NCBI GenBank assembly: GCA_021835845.1
Contig: JAKBJU010000003.1
Location: 121,404-185,403, forward strand
Reading direction: 5' to 3'
Origin: Pseudomonadota bacterium
GTDB lineage: Bacteria; Pseudomonadota; Gammaproteobacteria; Burkholderiales; JABEVD01
Length of the DNA stretch: 64,000 bases
Below are positions 24,537 to 33,377 of this stretch, one piece after another; positions within the stretch are counted from its first letter, which is position 1, and every line of letters begins with the position of its first letter. The translations under genes and the position numbers were made by a program. The notes beneath the pieces are model-generated. The model saw only the letters and a program-made list of their open reading frames with translations. It did no database searches and was not told the origin of the DNA.

Positions 24537-25031
24537 CTACTCTTCGAGCAGGCTCCTCAGCATCCAGGCATTCTTTTCGTGAATCTGCATGCGCTGGGTG
24601 AGCAGGTCGCAGGTAGGCTGGTCGTTGGCCCGCTCGGCGACCGAAAAGGCGCTTCGCGCAGTCCGCACCACGGCTTCCTGGCCATCCATCAGTTGGCGAA
24701 TCATGTCCTTCGCGGCGGTCGCGCCATGGCTTTCCTGAATGGAGGAAAGCGCCGTGAACTCGCGATACGAACCGGGCGCGGGAAATCCCAGGGCGCGGAT
24801 GCGTTCTGCGATCAAATCCACGGCCATCCACTGTTCGTTGTAGAGATCCATGAACATCAGGTGCAGCGTCTGGAACATGGGGCCGGTGACGTTCCAGTGA
24901 AAATTGTGGGTTTTCAGGTACAGCGTGTAGGTATCCGCAAGCAGGCGGGACAACTCGGATGCAATCTCTTTGCGGGTTTTGTCGGAAATGCCTATGTCGA
25001 TTTTCGCAACAGCCTTTTTCCTGTCTGCCAT
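24537..25031 (-). CDS. dps: Dps-family DNA-binding ferritin
   Basis: Dps dodecamers store iron using H2O2 and protect DNA. The 164-residue product has the Dps ferroxidase signature split across subunits ([17 protein letters not shown], then [22 protein letters not shown]) and a Lys/Arg-containing N-terminal tail ([10 protein letters not shown]) that could bind DNA. The ATG at 25031 has GGGAGAA upstream and gives the normal start; the open frame extends 12 codons further back. The divergent intergenic region with the Spy-like gene (25032-25190) holds several AACCATG/CATGGTT copies of uncertain meaning. Confidence 0.93.
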   Translation of the reverse strand: MADRKKAVAKIDIGISDKTRKEIASELSRLLADTYTLYLKTHNFHWNVTGPMFQTLHLMFMDLYNEQWMAVDLIAERIRALGFPAPGSYREFTALSSIQESHGATAAKDMIRQLMDGQEAVVRTARSAFSVAERANDQPTCDLLTQRMQIHEKNAWMLRSLLEE

Positions 25032-25190
25032 GATGTTTCTCCCGGTAATGGTTAAATCCATCTTCATCTTTGAAATCTATCACAACCATTTCGCTTAAAC
25101 CATGTCACAAAATTTAACTGTATTGAAACATCCCGATTACATGGTTGCGCTTCAATGGTAGGGTACAAACCATGATCTAGGGAGATGAAC

Positions 25191-25619
25191 ATGAAAAAAA
25201 TCGGCAAGGCATTGCTCGCTATCGTCATCATCGGCCTGGCGGTTCCGGCTTATGCCTACAGTCCTTGCGGTCCCGGCGGAAAAATGCAGGAAAGAAATCC
25301 GGCGGCGAATATGGAGAAGCATCTCGCGAGGATGAAGGAGGCGCTCGGCATCACGCCCGACCAGGAAGGCGCCTGGAGCGAGTATGCGCAGAAGGCGAAG
25401 GGCGAAATGGAGAAGATGCGCGATGCCATGCGCGAGGCGAGGCAGGATATGCCGCAGACCGCCCCACAGCGTTTCGACAGGCGCATCGAGATGATGAAGC
25501 GCCGCATTGCTTCCCTCGAGAACATGGACGAAGCTTTCAAGCGGCTTTACGGCGTGCTGACGCCGCAGCAGCAGGCAGCGGCCGACAGGCATTTCATGAT
25601 GATGCATCGTCGTCCCTGA
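25191..25619 (+). CDS. Spy/CpxP-like periplasmic protein (LTXXQ motif)
   Basis: The 142-residue product has a signal peptide (MKKIGKALLAIVIIGLAVPAYA) and a mature helical domain with two LTXXQ-like positions (LGITPDQEGAWSEY and YGVLTPQQQAAADRHF), Met-rich helices and many charged residues, as in Spy/CpxP chaperones and metal-resistance relatives. The ATG at 25191 is preferred over 25185 because AGGGAG then has 6-nt spacing. A small exported protein gene follows 10 bp on. A chaperone or metal role is inferred from the family. Confidence 0.85.
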   Translation: MKKIGKALLAIVIIGLAVPAYAYSPCGPGGKMQERNPAANMEKHLARMKEALGITPDQEGAWSEYAQKAKGEMEKMRDAMREARQDMPQTAPQRFDRRIEMMKRRIASLENMDEAFKRLYGVLTPQQQAAADRHFMMMHRRP

Positions 25620-25629
25620 CAGGAATGGC

Positions 25630-25812
25630 ATGAGAATGCTCCTTGTGGTTTGCCTGCTTGCCCTGCCGGTGCTGCCTGCGGTCGCTTCCGATCGCGCCTT
25701 CCCTGCTGCCCATTGCAGCAGGGAAGCCGGGGTGAAGCTGCTCAATGGCCGCGGGCTGCAGGCCTATTTCGCCGCTCACCGCGCCCTCGAAGCCGAGTTC
25801 GGGCTGTGGTAG
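25630..25812 (+). CDS. Small exported protein, 60 aa, unknown
   Basis: The product is a signal peptide (MRMLLVVCLLALPVLPAVAS) plus about 40 residues with one Cys (AAHCSREAGVKLLNGRGLQA). AGGA lies a few bases before the ATG, and the gene is 10 bp behind the Spy-like gene, so it is probably co-transcribed. No family is recognised. Loss of a longer C-terminus cannot be excluded. Confidence 0.5.
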   Translation: MRMLLVVCLLALPVLPAVASDRAFPAAHCSREAGVKLLNGRGLQAYFAAHRALEAEFGLW

Positions 25813-25863
25813 GGAGTTCGCCGAACGGATACTGTAGGGCTCGGGCCTTGAAATTGCCGGGAC

Positions 25864-26319
25864 CTACTTGAAGCGGGAGGCGATGTGATCGAGAGCCTTG
25901 CGCATTTCATCCCAGGATTTTTCAATCCCGCCCCTCAGATCCTTCCAGGTGCTTTCGGTATGCGCCAGAAGCTCGTGCAGCCTGGATTGCAATGCTGCGC
26001 GCTTTTCGGCAAGCGCTTCGATCTGCGCGTCAAAATCGGCCCTGATTTCGATTCCGGCTTCCCAGGCTTTTTGCCTGAGTTCGTCGAGCCTCTCGTCCCA
26101 TTCGTCGAGCTGCTTCTCGATCCTTTTCCGGAAGGCTTCCTTCTCCTTCATCCTGCGCGGCTCAAGGAGAGCGCGGTCGATCTCCTCTTCGGCTTCGATC
26201 CAGTCCTCTATGGCATGATTGCCGTCGAAACCGCGCCTTTCGGCGCGGAAATAGGCGGCTTCCGAGATCATCCTGAAGCGTTCTTCGGCTGGCTTGCTGT
26301 GCGAGTGGGGTCTGGGCAT
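25864..26319 (-). CDS. DUF2934-domain coiled-coil protein
   Basis: The 151-residue product begins with a DUF2934-like segment (RFRMISEAAYFRAERRGFDG, then DWIEAEEEID) found in short bacterial proteins of unknown role. It continues as a long charged helix with heptad character (residues 55-150: KEKEAFRKRIEKQLDEWDER, LRGGIEKSWDEMRKALDHI). There is no signal peptide or membrane segment. It may bind another helical protein or nucleic acid; there is no direct evidence. It is divergent from ettA. Confidence 0.75.
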   Translation of the reverse strand: MPRPHSHSKPAEERFRMISEAAYFRAERRGFDGNHAIEDWIEAEEEIDRALLEPRRMKEKEAFRKRIEKQLDEWDERLDELRQKAWEAGIEIRADFDAQIEALAEKRAALQSRLHELLAHTESTWKDLRGGIEKSWDEMRKALDHIASRFK

Positions 26320-26439
26320 GATGGCTCCTTCGGGAAGGCTTTTCCCATTTATAGACTACCTGGGGCGGGATTCAAGGCGCTACCCAAAAGAGCGGTCATC
26401 GGTTAAGCTTCCCGGATTCGACATCCTCAAAGAAAGACC

Positions 26440-28107
26440 ATGGCACAATACGTTTTCACCATGAACCGGGTGGGCAAGATCGTCCCCCCCAAGCGTCAGA
26501 TTCTCAAGGACATCTCGCTCAGCTTCTTTCCCGGCGCCAAGATCGGCGTGCTGGGGCTCAACGGTTCCGGAAAATCCACCCTGCTGAAGATCATGGCAGG
26601 GATCGACCGCGACATCGAGGGGGAAGCGATCCCCATGCCGAACCTCAATATCGGTTATCTTCCCCAGGAACCCCAGCTCGATCCAGACATTTCAGTGAGA
26701 GAGGCTGTCGAGCAGGGACTCGGGGAAGTATTCGAAGCCCGGCAGAAGCTGGAAGCCGTTTATGCCGCCTATGCCGAACCCGATGCGGATTTCGATGCGC
26801 TCGCCACGGAGCAGGCGAGGCTGGAAGCGATCATCGCGGCGTCAAGCGGCCACAATGTGGAGCAGCAGATGGAAGTCGCAGCTGACGCCCTGCGGCTTCC
26901 CGCCTGGGATGCGATCATCGGCCATCTTTCGGGGGGGGAGAAGCGCCGTGTCGCGCTTTGCCGCCTGCTGCTCGGCAAGCCCGACATGCTGCTGCTGGAC
27001 GAGCCGACCAACCATCTGGATGCCGAATCCGTCGAATGGCTGGAGCAGTTCCTCACGCGCTTTCCCGGAACTGTGGTCGCAGTCACCCACGACCGCTATT
27101 TCCTCGACAATGCGGCGGAATGGATACTGGAGCTGGACCGCGGCCACGGCATTCCCTGGAAGGGCAATTATTCGAGCTGGCTGGAGCAGAAGGAAGCGAG
27201 GCTGGAGACGGAAGCCAAGCAGGAAGCCGCCAGGATCAAGGCGATGAAGCAGGAACTCGAATGGGTGAGGCAGAATCCCAAGGCGCGCCAGGCCAAATCC
27301 AAGGCGAGGCTGTCCCGCTTCGAGGAGCTGAGTTCCCAGGAATACCAGAAGCGCAACGAAACCCAGGAAATCTTCATTCCCGCGGGCGAGCGCCTCGGCA
27401 ACGAAGTCATCGAGTTCTCCCATGTTTCCAAGGCCTACAACGACCGCCTGCTGATCGACGATCTCAGCTTCAAGGTGCCGCCCGGAGCGATCGTCGGCAT
27501 CATCGGTCCCAACGGCGCGGGAAAGTCCACCCTGTTCAGGATGATCACGGGCAAGGAGTCCCCCGATTCCGGGGAGGTGAAGATAGGATCCACCGTGAAG
27601 CTCGCCTATGTCGACCAGTCGCGGGACGCGCTCGCCGCCGGCAAGACCGTGTTCGAGGAGATATCCGAAGGCCGAGACATTCTCACCGTGGGAAAATACG
27701 AGACGCCTTCGCGCGCCTACATCGGGCGCTTCAATTTCAAGGGCTCCGACCAGCAGAAGATCGTGGGCAATCTCTCGGGCGGGGAGAGGGGCAGGCTGCA
27801 TCTTGCCAAGACCCTAATTTCGGGCGGGAACGTGCTGCTGCTGGACGAGCCTTCCAACGACCTCGACGTCGAAACGCTGCGCGCGCTGGAGGATGCGCTG
27901 CTCGAATTCGCCGGCTGCGTGATGGTGATCTCGCACGACCGCTGGTTCCTCGACCGGATCGCGACCCACATCCTCGCGGCGGAAGGGGATTCGAAATGGG
28001 CATTCTTCGACGGCAACTACCAGGAATACGAGGAAGACAAGAAGAAGCGCCTGGGGGTGGAAGGGGCGAAGCCGAAGCGCCTGAGGTACAAGCCGATCAG
28101 CCGGTAG
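26440..28107 (+). CDS. ettA: Energy-dependent translational throttle protein EttA (ABC-F)
   Basis: An ABC-F ATPase that binds the ribosomal E site and gates the first elongation steps according to ATP/ADP ratio. The 555-residue product has two ABC domains: Walker [10 protein letters not shown] and GPNGAGKST, signatures LSGGEKRR and LSGGERGR, and the linker with the Arg/Lys-rich [16 protein letters not shown] segment. The N-terminus ([20 protein letters not shown]) is EttA-specific. Its last six codons including the stop (28090-28107) recur at 28816-28833, suggesting use as an integration site. Confidence 0.97.
   Translation: MAQYVFTMNRVGKIVPPKRQILKDISLSFFPGAKIGVLGLNGSGKSTLLKIMAGIDRDIEGEAIPMPNLNIGYLPQEPQLDPDISVREAVEQGLGEVFEARQKLEAVYAAYAEPDADFDALATEQARLEAIIAASSGHNVEQQMEVAADALRLPAWDAIIGHLSGGEKRRVALCRLLLGKPDMLLLDEPTNHLDAESVEWLEQFLTRFPGTVVAVTHDRYFLDNAAEWILELDRGHGIPWKGNYSSWLEQKEARLETEAKQEAARIKAMKQELEWVRQNPKARQAKSKARLSRFEELSSQEYQKRNETQEIFIPAGERLGNEVIEFSHVSKAYNDRLLIDDLSFKVPPGAIVGIIGPNGAGKSTLFRMITGKESPDSGEVKIGSTVKLAYVDQSRDALAAGKTVFEEISEGRDILTVGKYETPSRAYIGRFNFKGSDQQKIVGNLSGGERGRLHLAKTLISGGNVLLLDEPSNDLDVETLRALEDALLEFAGCVMVISHDRWFLDRIATHILAAEGDSKWAFFDGNYQEYEEDKKKRLGVEGAKPKRLRYKPISR
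28090..28107 (+). repeat. Direct repeat, left copy: 3' end of ettA
   Basis: AAGCCGATCAGCCGGTAG encodes the last residues K-P-I-S-R and stop of EttA. It is repeated at 28816-28833 with one change, CGG to CGC, which keeps Arg. The two copies bracket the ccdAB module, as attL/attR copies do around islands that integrate into gene 3' ends. Confidence 0.6.
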
Positions 28108-28157
28108 CGGTCATTCCGGCAAGGCTGGTCGCTAAATCGTTGCCGATTGCAGCGCAG

Positions 28158-28201
28158 TTGACGTGCAATATTCATGCGCGTAGATTATGCGCATTGCGCA
28201 T
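28158..28201 (+). promoter_or_regulatory. ccdAB promoter with operator-like repeats
   Basis: TTGACG (28158-28163) and TAGATT (28181-28186) are spaced by 17 bp, a plausible sigma-70 promoter. ATGCGC occurs at 28174-28179 and 28187-28192, the second forming a 6-3-6 palindrome with GCGCAT (28196-28201). These overlap the -10 and start site, as expected for binding by the antitoxin-toxin complex. Confidence 0.5.
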
Positions 28202-28214
28202 CCAGGGAAATGCC

Positions 28215-28463
28215 ATGGGAAATCGCTTGTTCAATCCGGCCGGCCCGAAAAAACCGGCCAATCTCAGCATCAATGCCGAACTGTTGCAGCAAGCCAGGAA
28301 GCTCAACATCAACCTTTCACAGACACTGGAGCAGCATCTGGCGGAAATTGTCCGGCGAGCCAGGCGCGAGCAATGGCTGGCGGAAAACAAGGAGGCGCTG
28401 GATGCCTACAACCGCCGTGTGGAGGTGCGCGGTGTATACAGCGACGGCCTGCGGCGGTTTTGA
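28215..28463 (+). CDS. ccdA: CcdA-type antitoxin
   Basis: The 82-residue product neutralises the CcdB gyrase toxin and, with it, represses the operon. The N-terminal part resembles the ribbon-helix-helix DNA-binding fold (PANLSINAELLQQARKLNIN, then LSQTLEQHLAEIV), and the C-terminal tail (WLAENKEALDAYNRRVEVRG, ending YSDGLRRF) is the CcdA toxin-binding segment. The ATG at 28215 follows AGGGAAA. The stop codon overlaps the toxin start (TGATG). Confidence 0.9.
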   Translation: MGNRLFNPAGPKKPANLSINAELLQQARKLNINLSQTLEQHLAEIVRRARREQWLAENKEALDAYNRRVEVRGVYSDGLRRF

Positions 28464-28777
28464 TGGCGCAGTTTGACGTCTACCTCAACCCCGGCGCGGA
28501 TACCCGCAATGCCATTCCGTATTTGCTGGACGTGCAGGCTGACCTGCTGGACGGGCTGGCAACCCGCGTAGTCGTTCCGCTGGTTTCGGCAGGAGAAATG
28601 CCTGTTGCAGCGCGCCATCTCAACCCGCAGTTCAGGATCAGAGAGGCTGATGTCGTCATGTCCACGGCGGAACTGGCTGGCGTCTCCGTTCGTTTTCTGG
28701 GAGAGAAAGTTGCATCGCTGAAAGACAGGCGGGATGAGATTGTCGCGGCGCTCGACCTGCTGTTTACCGGGATTTGA
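28463..28777 (+). CDS. ccdB: CcdB-type gyrase toxin
   Basis: The 104-residue product is full length for CcdB, which traps DNA gyrase on DNA. It has MAQFDVYLNP, the core VVPLVSAGEMP and the C-terminal helix ending in DLLFTGI, the part that contacts gyrase in plasmid F CcdB (whose last residues are W-G-I; here T-G-I). The Trp99 that is key for F-plasmid CcdB toxicity is therefore Thr here, so the toxin may be weakened. It overlaps ccdA by one base. Confidence 0.9.
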   Translation: MAQFDVYLNPGADTRNAIPYLLDVQADLLDGLATRVVVPLVSAGEMPVAARHLNPQFRIREADVVMSTAELAGVSVRFLGEKVASLKDRRDEIVAALDLLFTGI

Positions 28778-28815
28778 TGTGCCGTTGGTGTCGGGAAACA
28801 AATCGGATTTGATAT

Positions 28816-28833
28816 AAGCCGATCAGCCGCTAG
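28816..28833 (+). repeat. Direct repeat, right copy of the ettA 3' end
   Basis: AAGCCGATCAGCCGCTAG matches 28090-28107 in 17 of 18 positions and the only difference is a synonymous third base in the Arg codon. It lies outside any gene, 38 bp after ccdB and 44 bp before the AIPR gene. A synonymous change suggests that this copy came from an ettA homolog carried by the incoming DNA. Confidence 0.6.
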
Positions 28834-28877
28834 GTTAGTTGGATGGCCTGAGCACTATTTTTAAGAAGGGAAGCGTT

Positions 28878-30581
28878 ATGGCTAACAATGACCAGATTAT
28901 TCTTGATCAAATAATTGAGGAGCAACGGAAAAGCCGCTTCCCATCTGCGAATAAGTCGGAGTTTTTTGAGATATATGTCGCAGAGCAAGTATTAAAGGAC
29001 TTCGATCTTTCGGACGAGGAAATTGAGTCTGGATTGGTTGGCAACGGTGGAGATGGTGGCATTGACGCCATTTATACATTTGCAAATGGAGAACTAGTCC
29101 AGGAGGATTTTGACTATGAGCCGCTTAAGAAGAATGTGCTTATCGAGGTCGTAATTGTTCAGTCAAAAACTTCTGAGTCATTTGGCGAGGATTCGATTCA
29201 CAAATTCATTGCAGTAACCAATGACACGTTTAACTTGGCCAATAAGCTAGACAGCTTCAAGCCTGTATATAACGAGGGAGTGCGTTCTGCAGTAGAGATT
29301 TTTCGTCGGCTATATACTGGTACCGCCAGTCGTTTTCCGCGGTTACTATTCCGGTATATTTACGCCACCCGAGGTGACAGCAATGCTATTCATCCTAACG
29401 TTAGGCGCAAAACAGAAGACCTTCAAAAAGCAATTAACAGCCTTTTCTCTGCGGCAAAGTTTGAGTTTGACTTTATTGGATCATCCAACCTGCTCGACTT
29501 GGCGAGACGCCAACCCTCGACATCGCATGAAATGGCAATTACGGAAAGTCTAAGTGCGAAAGATGGATATATCGCGTTAGTGCGATTGACAGAGCTTTTT
29601 AGGTTTGTGTGTGATGAAGATCGCCAACTTAGGAAGAGCCTGTTTGACGCCAATGTGCGCGATTATCAAGGTGATATACAAGTCAATGAGGAAATTCAAA
29701 AGTCCTTGCGAGAGCGTGGCGCAGAAGATTTTTGGTGGCTCAATAATGGAATTACTGTTGTGGCTACTAAGGCTGTTCAGAGCGGAAAAATACTCACCAT
29801 TGAAGATCCTCAGATTGTGAACGGTCAGCAGACTTCCACAGAAATTTTTAATTATTTCCAAGCAGCCAATACGAGCGATGAGGATCGTTGTGTAATGGTA
29901 CGGGTGATTGTTGCAACTGATCCCGCTAGTCGAGATCGAATCATCAAAGCCACTAATAGCCAGACTGCGATTCCAACCGCATCGCTCAGGGCGACGGATA
30001 AGATTCATCGAGACATTGAGGAATATTTATCGCCGTTCGGCATTTATTATGATCGAAGGAAGAACTCACAAAAGAACGTCGGGCGTCCTGTTGAACGAAT
30101 AATTAGCATACAAATGCTCGCACAATCAATTATGGCGGTTGCGCTGCAACGACCTGACCACGCACGTGCACGGCCGTCGACACTGCTCAAGAAAGATGAA
30201 GATTACAAGCAACTGTTTGCTGCGGAACACCCCATTGCAGTCTACTTGGTGGCGGCAAAAATTATTAAAACGGTGCAATCCAGCCTCAGGGCGCGAGAAG
30301 ATTTGGCCCAGAAAGATCGGACTAATTTGCTTTTCTATGTTGCTATGTACGCTGCGGCATTACTGACAAATAAGGCAGCCCCCTCAATAAATGATTTGGC
30401 CGCTATTAATACTGAGACAATAACGAATCAAATTTTAGAGCAAAGCTTCATTGCAGTAAAAGCCATCTATGACCGTCTTGGGGCTAGCGATCAAGTCGCT
30501 AAAGGATCCCTGCTTTTGAATAACCTAAAGCAAGAACTATCGGATAAGTATTATGTAATAACCGGGTCTAGTTCGAATTGA
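28878..30581 (+). CDS. AIPR-family (abortive infection/phage resistance) protein
   Basis: The 567-residue product matches the AIPR family by the N-terminal arrangement SEFFEIYVAEQVL, GNGGDGGIDAIY and VVIVQSKTS, and by the central segments FWWLNNGITVVA and PQIVNGQQTSTEIF. The N-terminal motifs (Glu33, Asp63, Gln95-x-Lys97) look like a PD-(D/E)XK nuclease core. Family members are found in phage-defence settings. The gene is clearly more AT-rich than its neighbours and uses rare codons for this genome, marking recent transfer. It stops 25 bp before the methylase, so it may be part of the restriction-modification operon. The ATG at 28878 follows AAGGGAAG. Confidence 0.85.
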   Translation: MANNDQIILDQIIEEQRKSRFPSANKSEFFEIYVAEQVLKDFDLSDEEIESGLVGNGGDGGIDAIYTFANGELVQEDFDYEPLKKNVLIEVVIVQSKTSESFGEDSIHKFIAVTNDTFNLANKLDSFKPVYNEGVRSAVEIFRRLYTGTASRFPRLLFRYIYATRGDSNAIHPNVRRKTEDLQKAINSLFSAAKFEFDFIGSSNLLDLARRQPSTSHEMAITESLSAKDGYIALVRLTELFRFVCDEDRQLRKSLFDANVRDYQGDIQVNEEIQKSLRERGAEDFWWLNNGITVVATKAVQSGKILTIEDPQIVNGQQTSTEIFNYFQAANTSDEDRCVMVRVIVATDPASRDRIIKATNSQTAIPTASLRATDKIHRDIEEYLSPFGIYYDRRKNSQKNVGRPVERIISIQMLAQSIMAVALQRPDHARARPSTLLKKDEDYKQLFAAEHPIAVYLVAAKIIKTVQSSLRAREDLAQKDRTNLLFYVAMYAAALLTNKAAPSINDLAAINTETITNQILEQSFIAVKAIYDRLGASDQVAKGSLLLNNLKQELSDKYYVITGSSSN

Positions 30582-30606
30582 TTTTTGAAATCATGAACAA
30601 CATCCA

Positions 30607-32331
30607 ATGCAACTGAACTTCGACCTTTTCGCCAATGCCACGCAGCCTGCCTCCCGGGCGGCACTGGCTGCCGTCGAGGTATTGGCATCCCGGGGCGGCG
30701 TCGAAGCGCGCGGCGCGGTGTTCACGCGCCGCGAGGTGGTCGATTTCATCCTCGATCTGGCGGGTTACGCCCCGGACAAGCCTCTGCATCAAAAGCGCCT
30801 GCTGGAGCCTTCGTTTGGCGGCGGCGATTTCTTGTTGCCCGCAGTGGGGCGGCTGCTGGCGGCCTGGCGCACTCGTGGCGATGGGGGATCGGTGTTCGAT
30901 GCCTTGAAGGATGCGATTCGTGCGGTGGAACTGCATCGCGATACCTTCCAGGCTACCCGGTGCGCATTGGTTGAATATTTGATGGCTTCGGACGTCGGCG
31001 TGCAGACGGCGAACCGGCTTTCCGATGCCTGGCTGATTCAGGGGGATTTTCTGCTCGCGCCGTTGGAAAGCCAGTTCGATTTTGTGGTCGGCAATCCGCC
31101 CTATGTGCGGCAGGAGCTGATTCCTGAGGCGTTGATGCGCGAGTATCGCGCCAGGTATGCAACGATCTACGACCGAGCCGACCTGTACATTCCGTTCATC
31201 GAGCGTTCGCTATGCATGCTTGCCTCGGGAGGGGCGCTGGGGTTCATCTGTGCGGATCGCTGGATGAAGAACCGTTATGGCGCGCCGCTGCGCAAGCTGG
31301 TCGCCGAACAGTATCACCTGAAGATCTATGTCGACATGACCGGCACCGATGCCTTCAATCAGGAGGTTGACGCCTATCCGGCGATCACCGTGATCTGCCG
31401 CGAACCGGGCGGACCGACACGCATAGCCCATTGTCCGGAAATCAGTGCAACGTCACTCGCAAAACTATCTGCGTTGTTGACCTCCTCATCGCCTCTTGCG
31501 GCTGGCGGCGAGGTGCACGAGATGGAGGGCGTGGCAGCAGGTGAGTCGCCCTGGCTGATCGAGTCCGGCGACCAACTAGCGCTGCTGCGCCGTCTTGAAA
31601 AGGAGTTTCCGTTGCTGGAAGAGACGGGTTGCAAAGTGGGTATTGGTGTTGCGACCGGCGCGGACAAGATATATATCGGGGACTATGCCGCGCTGGATGT
31701 GGAACCTGAATGCAAGCTTCCCTTGGTGATGACGCGCGATATTCAGTCCGGCGAAGTTCAGTGGCGTGGCCAGGGCGTGATCAATCCTTTCGGCAACGGG
31801 GATGAAGTGGCCGACCTTGCTGCATATCCGCGCCTGAGGCAATATCTTGAGCAACACAGGGCGCAGATTGCACGGCGCCATTGCGCGCAGAAAAACCCGG
31901 CGGGCTGGTATCGCACGATAGATCGGATATTTCCTGCGCTGTGTCACAAGCCGAAACTCCTGATACCGGACATCAAGGGGGAGGCGCACATCGTTTTCGA
32001 GGCGGGCGAGTATTATCCGCATCACAACCTGTATTATGTGACTTCCGACATTTGGGATTTGCGTGCTTTGCAGGCGGTGCTGCTTTCCAGCATAAGCCGT
32101 CTGTTTGTGGCTATTTACTCCACGAAGATGCGCGGTGGTTTCCTGCGTTTCCAGGCGCAGTATCTGCGCCGTATCCGTTTGCCGCAATGGCGCGATGTTC
32201 CTGATGCCTTGCGCGAGGAACTACGGGATGCCGCCATCCGGCGCGATCTCGACGCCTGCAATCGTGCGGTTTTTTCACTGTATGGCCTGACTTTGGATGA
32301 ACGCGCCGCGCTGGGCGGCTATGGAGACTGA
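30607..32331 (+). CDS. N6-adenine DNA methyltransferase of a PaeR7I/XhoI-type system
   Basis: The 574-residue product has AdoMet-binding motif [13 protein letters not shown] (65-76) and catalytic motif [10 protein letters not shown] (163-170), the gamma-type order of the Eco57I/PaeR7I group, with a long C-terminal target-recognition part (about 300-540). It should methylate adenine in the recognition site of the adjoining endonuclease and protect host DNA. It ends right before the endonuclease ATG (TGA at 32329-32331, ATG at 32332). Base composition is closer to the host than that of the AIPR gene. Confidence 0.92.
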   Translation: MQLNFDLFANATQPASRAALAAVEVLASRGGVEARGAVFTRREVVDFILDLAGYAPDKPLHQKRLLEPSFGGGDFLLPAVGRLLAAWRTRGDGGSVFDALKDAIRAVELHRDTFQATRCALVEYLMASDVGVQTANRLSDAWLIQGDFLLAPLESQFDFVVGNPPYVRQELIPEALMREYRARYATIYDRADLYIPFIERSLCMLASGGALGFICADRWMKNRYGAPLRKLVAEQYHLKIYVDMTGTDAFNQEVDAYPAITVICREPGGPTRIAHCPEISATSLAKLSALLTSSSPLAAGGEVHEMEGVAAGESPWLIESGDQLALLRRLEKEFPLLEETGCKVGIGVATGADKIYIGDYAALDVEPECKLPLVMTRDIQSGEVQWRGQGVINPFGNGDEVADLAAYPRLRQYLEQHRAQIARRHCAQKNPAGWYRTIDRIFPALCHKPKLLIPDIKGEAHIVFEAGEYYPHHNLYYVTSDIWDLRALQAVLLSSISRLFVAIYSTKMRGGFLRFQAQYLRRIRLPQWRDVPDALREELRDAAIRRDLDACNRAVFSLYGLTLDERAALGGYGD

Positions 32332-33078
32332 ATGCTTAATCTGGAAGGCTATGATCAAAGAGTTCGTGGGGCTGTTCAATGTTTCTGGGAATCCAGGGAA
32401 CGTGATGGCGTCAGGAGCGGAAAAACCCTGGATGGATTTGTCGATCTGTTGGCATGGGTGGTCCACAACAATGGGCTTCCCAATGCGCGTTTGGTTTGCG
32501 GCAGAGAGGCGAGTGTTCCGGGATTTTTTCGCCCGACAAAGCTGTGGGACGTCTTGATTCTAAATGAACAAACATTGATTGCTGCAATTGAGATGAAATC
32601 AATTGCCGATTCTTTTGGGAAAAACTCAAATAATCGGGCCGAGGAGGCGTTGGGAAGCGGTATTGACCTGCGCGAAGCTTTTCGTGAAAACGCTATCGAT
32701 GGGCTTACGCAACTGTTTACCGGCTACCTTATCCTTGTCGAGAATTGTCAGGAAACCCAGTCAAATGTTCAGATTCAGATGAAATACTTTCGTGCCATGC
32801 CCGAATTCTTGGCGGCACAAGCCAGTGAAAATTTTCGATATGAACGGAATGCAGATGGAATGTTTCAACCAGTCAATGGCGTCTCATATATGCAGAGATT
32901 CTGCATCATGTGCCGTCGCTTGATGCAGAAGGAATTGTATCGCTCGGCATGCGTGATCAGTTCGCCTCGAACCGCCATCATAGATGGCAGTTATGCTGAT
33001 GTATCTCATGACACAAGCATCAGGGCATTTTTGGCTTCCTTGGCGGGATATGTAAGCGCGATTGCGGCGAGTAGTTAA
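32332..33078 (+). CDS. PaeR7I/XhoI-family type II restriction endonuclease
   Basis: The 248-residue product has the family PD-(D/E)XK site Asp73...Glu87-x-Lys89 (LWDVLIL then LIAAIEMKS) and the following SFGKNSNNRAEEALGSG signature of PaeR7I and XhoI, which cut CTCGAG. That specificity is inferred from the family. CTCGAG sites occur in this window (for example 521-526 and 10321-10326), so the genome depends on the methylase rather than site avoidance. It follows the methylase directly and is the last gene of the island. Confidence 0.9.
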   Translation: MLNLEGYDQRVRGAVQCFWESRERDGVRSGKTLDGFVDLLAWVVHNNGLPNARLVCGREASVPGFFRPTKLWDVLILNEQTLIAAIEMKSIADSFGKNSNNRAEEALGSGIDLREAFRENAIDGLTQLFTGYLILVENCQETQSNVQIQMKYFRAMPEFLAAQASENFRYERNADGMFQPVNGVSYMQRFCIMCRRLMQKELYRSACVISSPRTAIIDGSYADVSHDTSIRAFLASLAGYVSAIAASS

Positions 33079-33377
33079 ATATTGTGCCAGGTCTTGGAAT
33101 ATGAGTCTTTTCGGTATCGCAAATCGGCTTCAGGCCACGGTTTCTGGTGGGGGCGCTTCTCTACGGGCCCGTTGACGCACCCAGCTTGAGCCCGTATAGT
33201 CCGAATCATGAGCCAGCATCTTTTTCGCGCACCGCGCGCATTCAAACGACTGTGGACGGGAAAATCTTCCCTCCGCCGCAGCGCCTTTCTGTTCTGATTT
33301 TCAACCGGGCAAAGCGGGTCCGACCGCGTTGCCTGATCAGCCCAAGACCCGAATGAGCCTTTTTTCAGGGGTCTGAC
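33079..33377. other. Non-coding stretch at the island's right edge
   Basis: No gene was recognised in these 299 bp. Near its end lies TGATCAGCCC (33335-33344), sharing GATCAGCC with the ettA-end repeat, too short to call a third copy. AGACCC (33346-33351) can pair with GGGTCT (33370-33375) around a T-run, a weak hairpin just before the EamA start. Confidence 0.35.

Noticed and set aside
25080..25184. Repeated AACCATG/CATGGTT words between dps and the Spy-like gene
   Set aside because: Spacing is irregular and no known regulator consensus fits.
26958..28463. 501-codon open frame running from inside ettA through ccdA
   Set aside because: Only its last 82 codons are real (ccdA); the rest is an out-of-frame reading of ettA.
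33331..33344. Third copy of the ettA-end repeat at the right edge of the island
   Set aside because: Only GATCAGCC is shared; too short to tell from chance.
28834..33377. Prophage or conjugative element as carrier of the defence genes
   Set aside because: No integrase, phage structural or transfer genes are present around the island.
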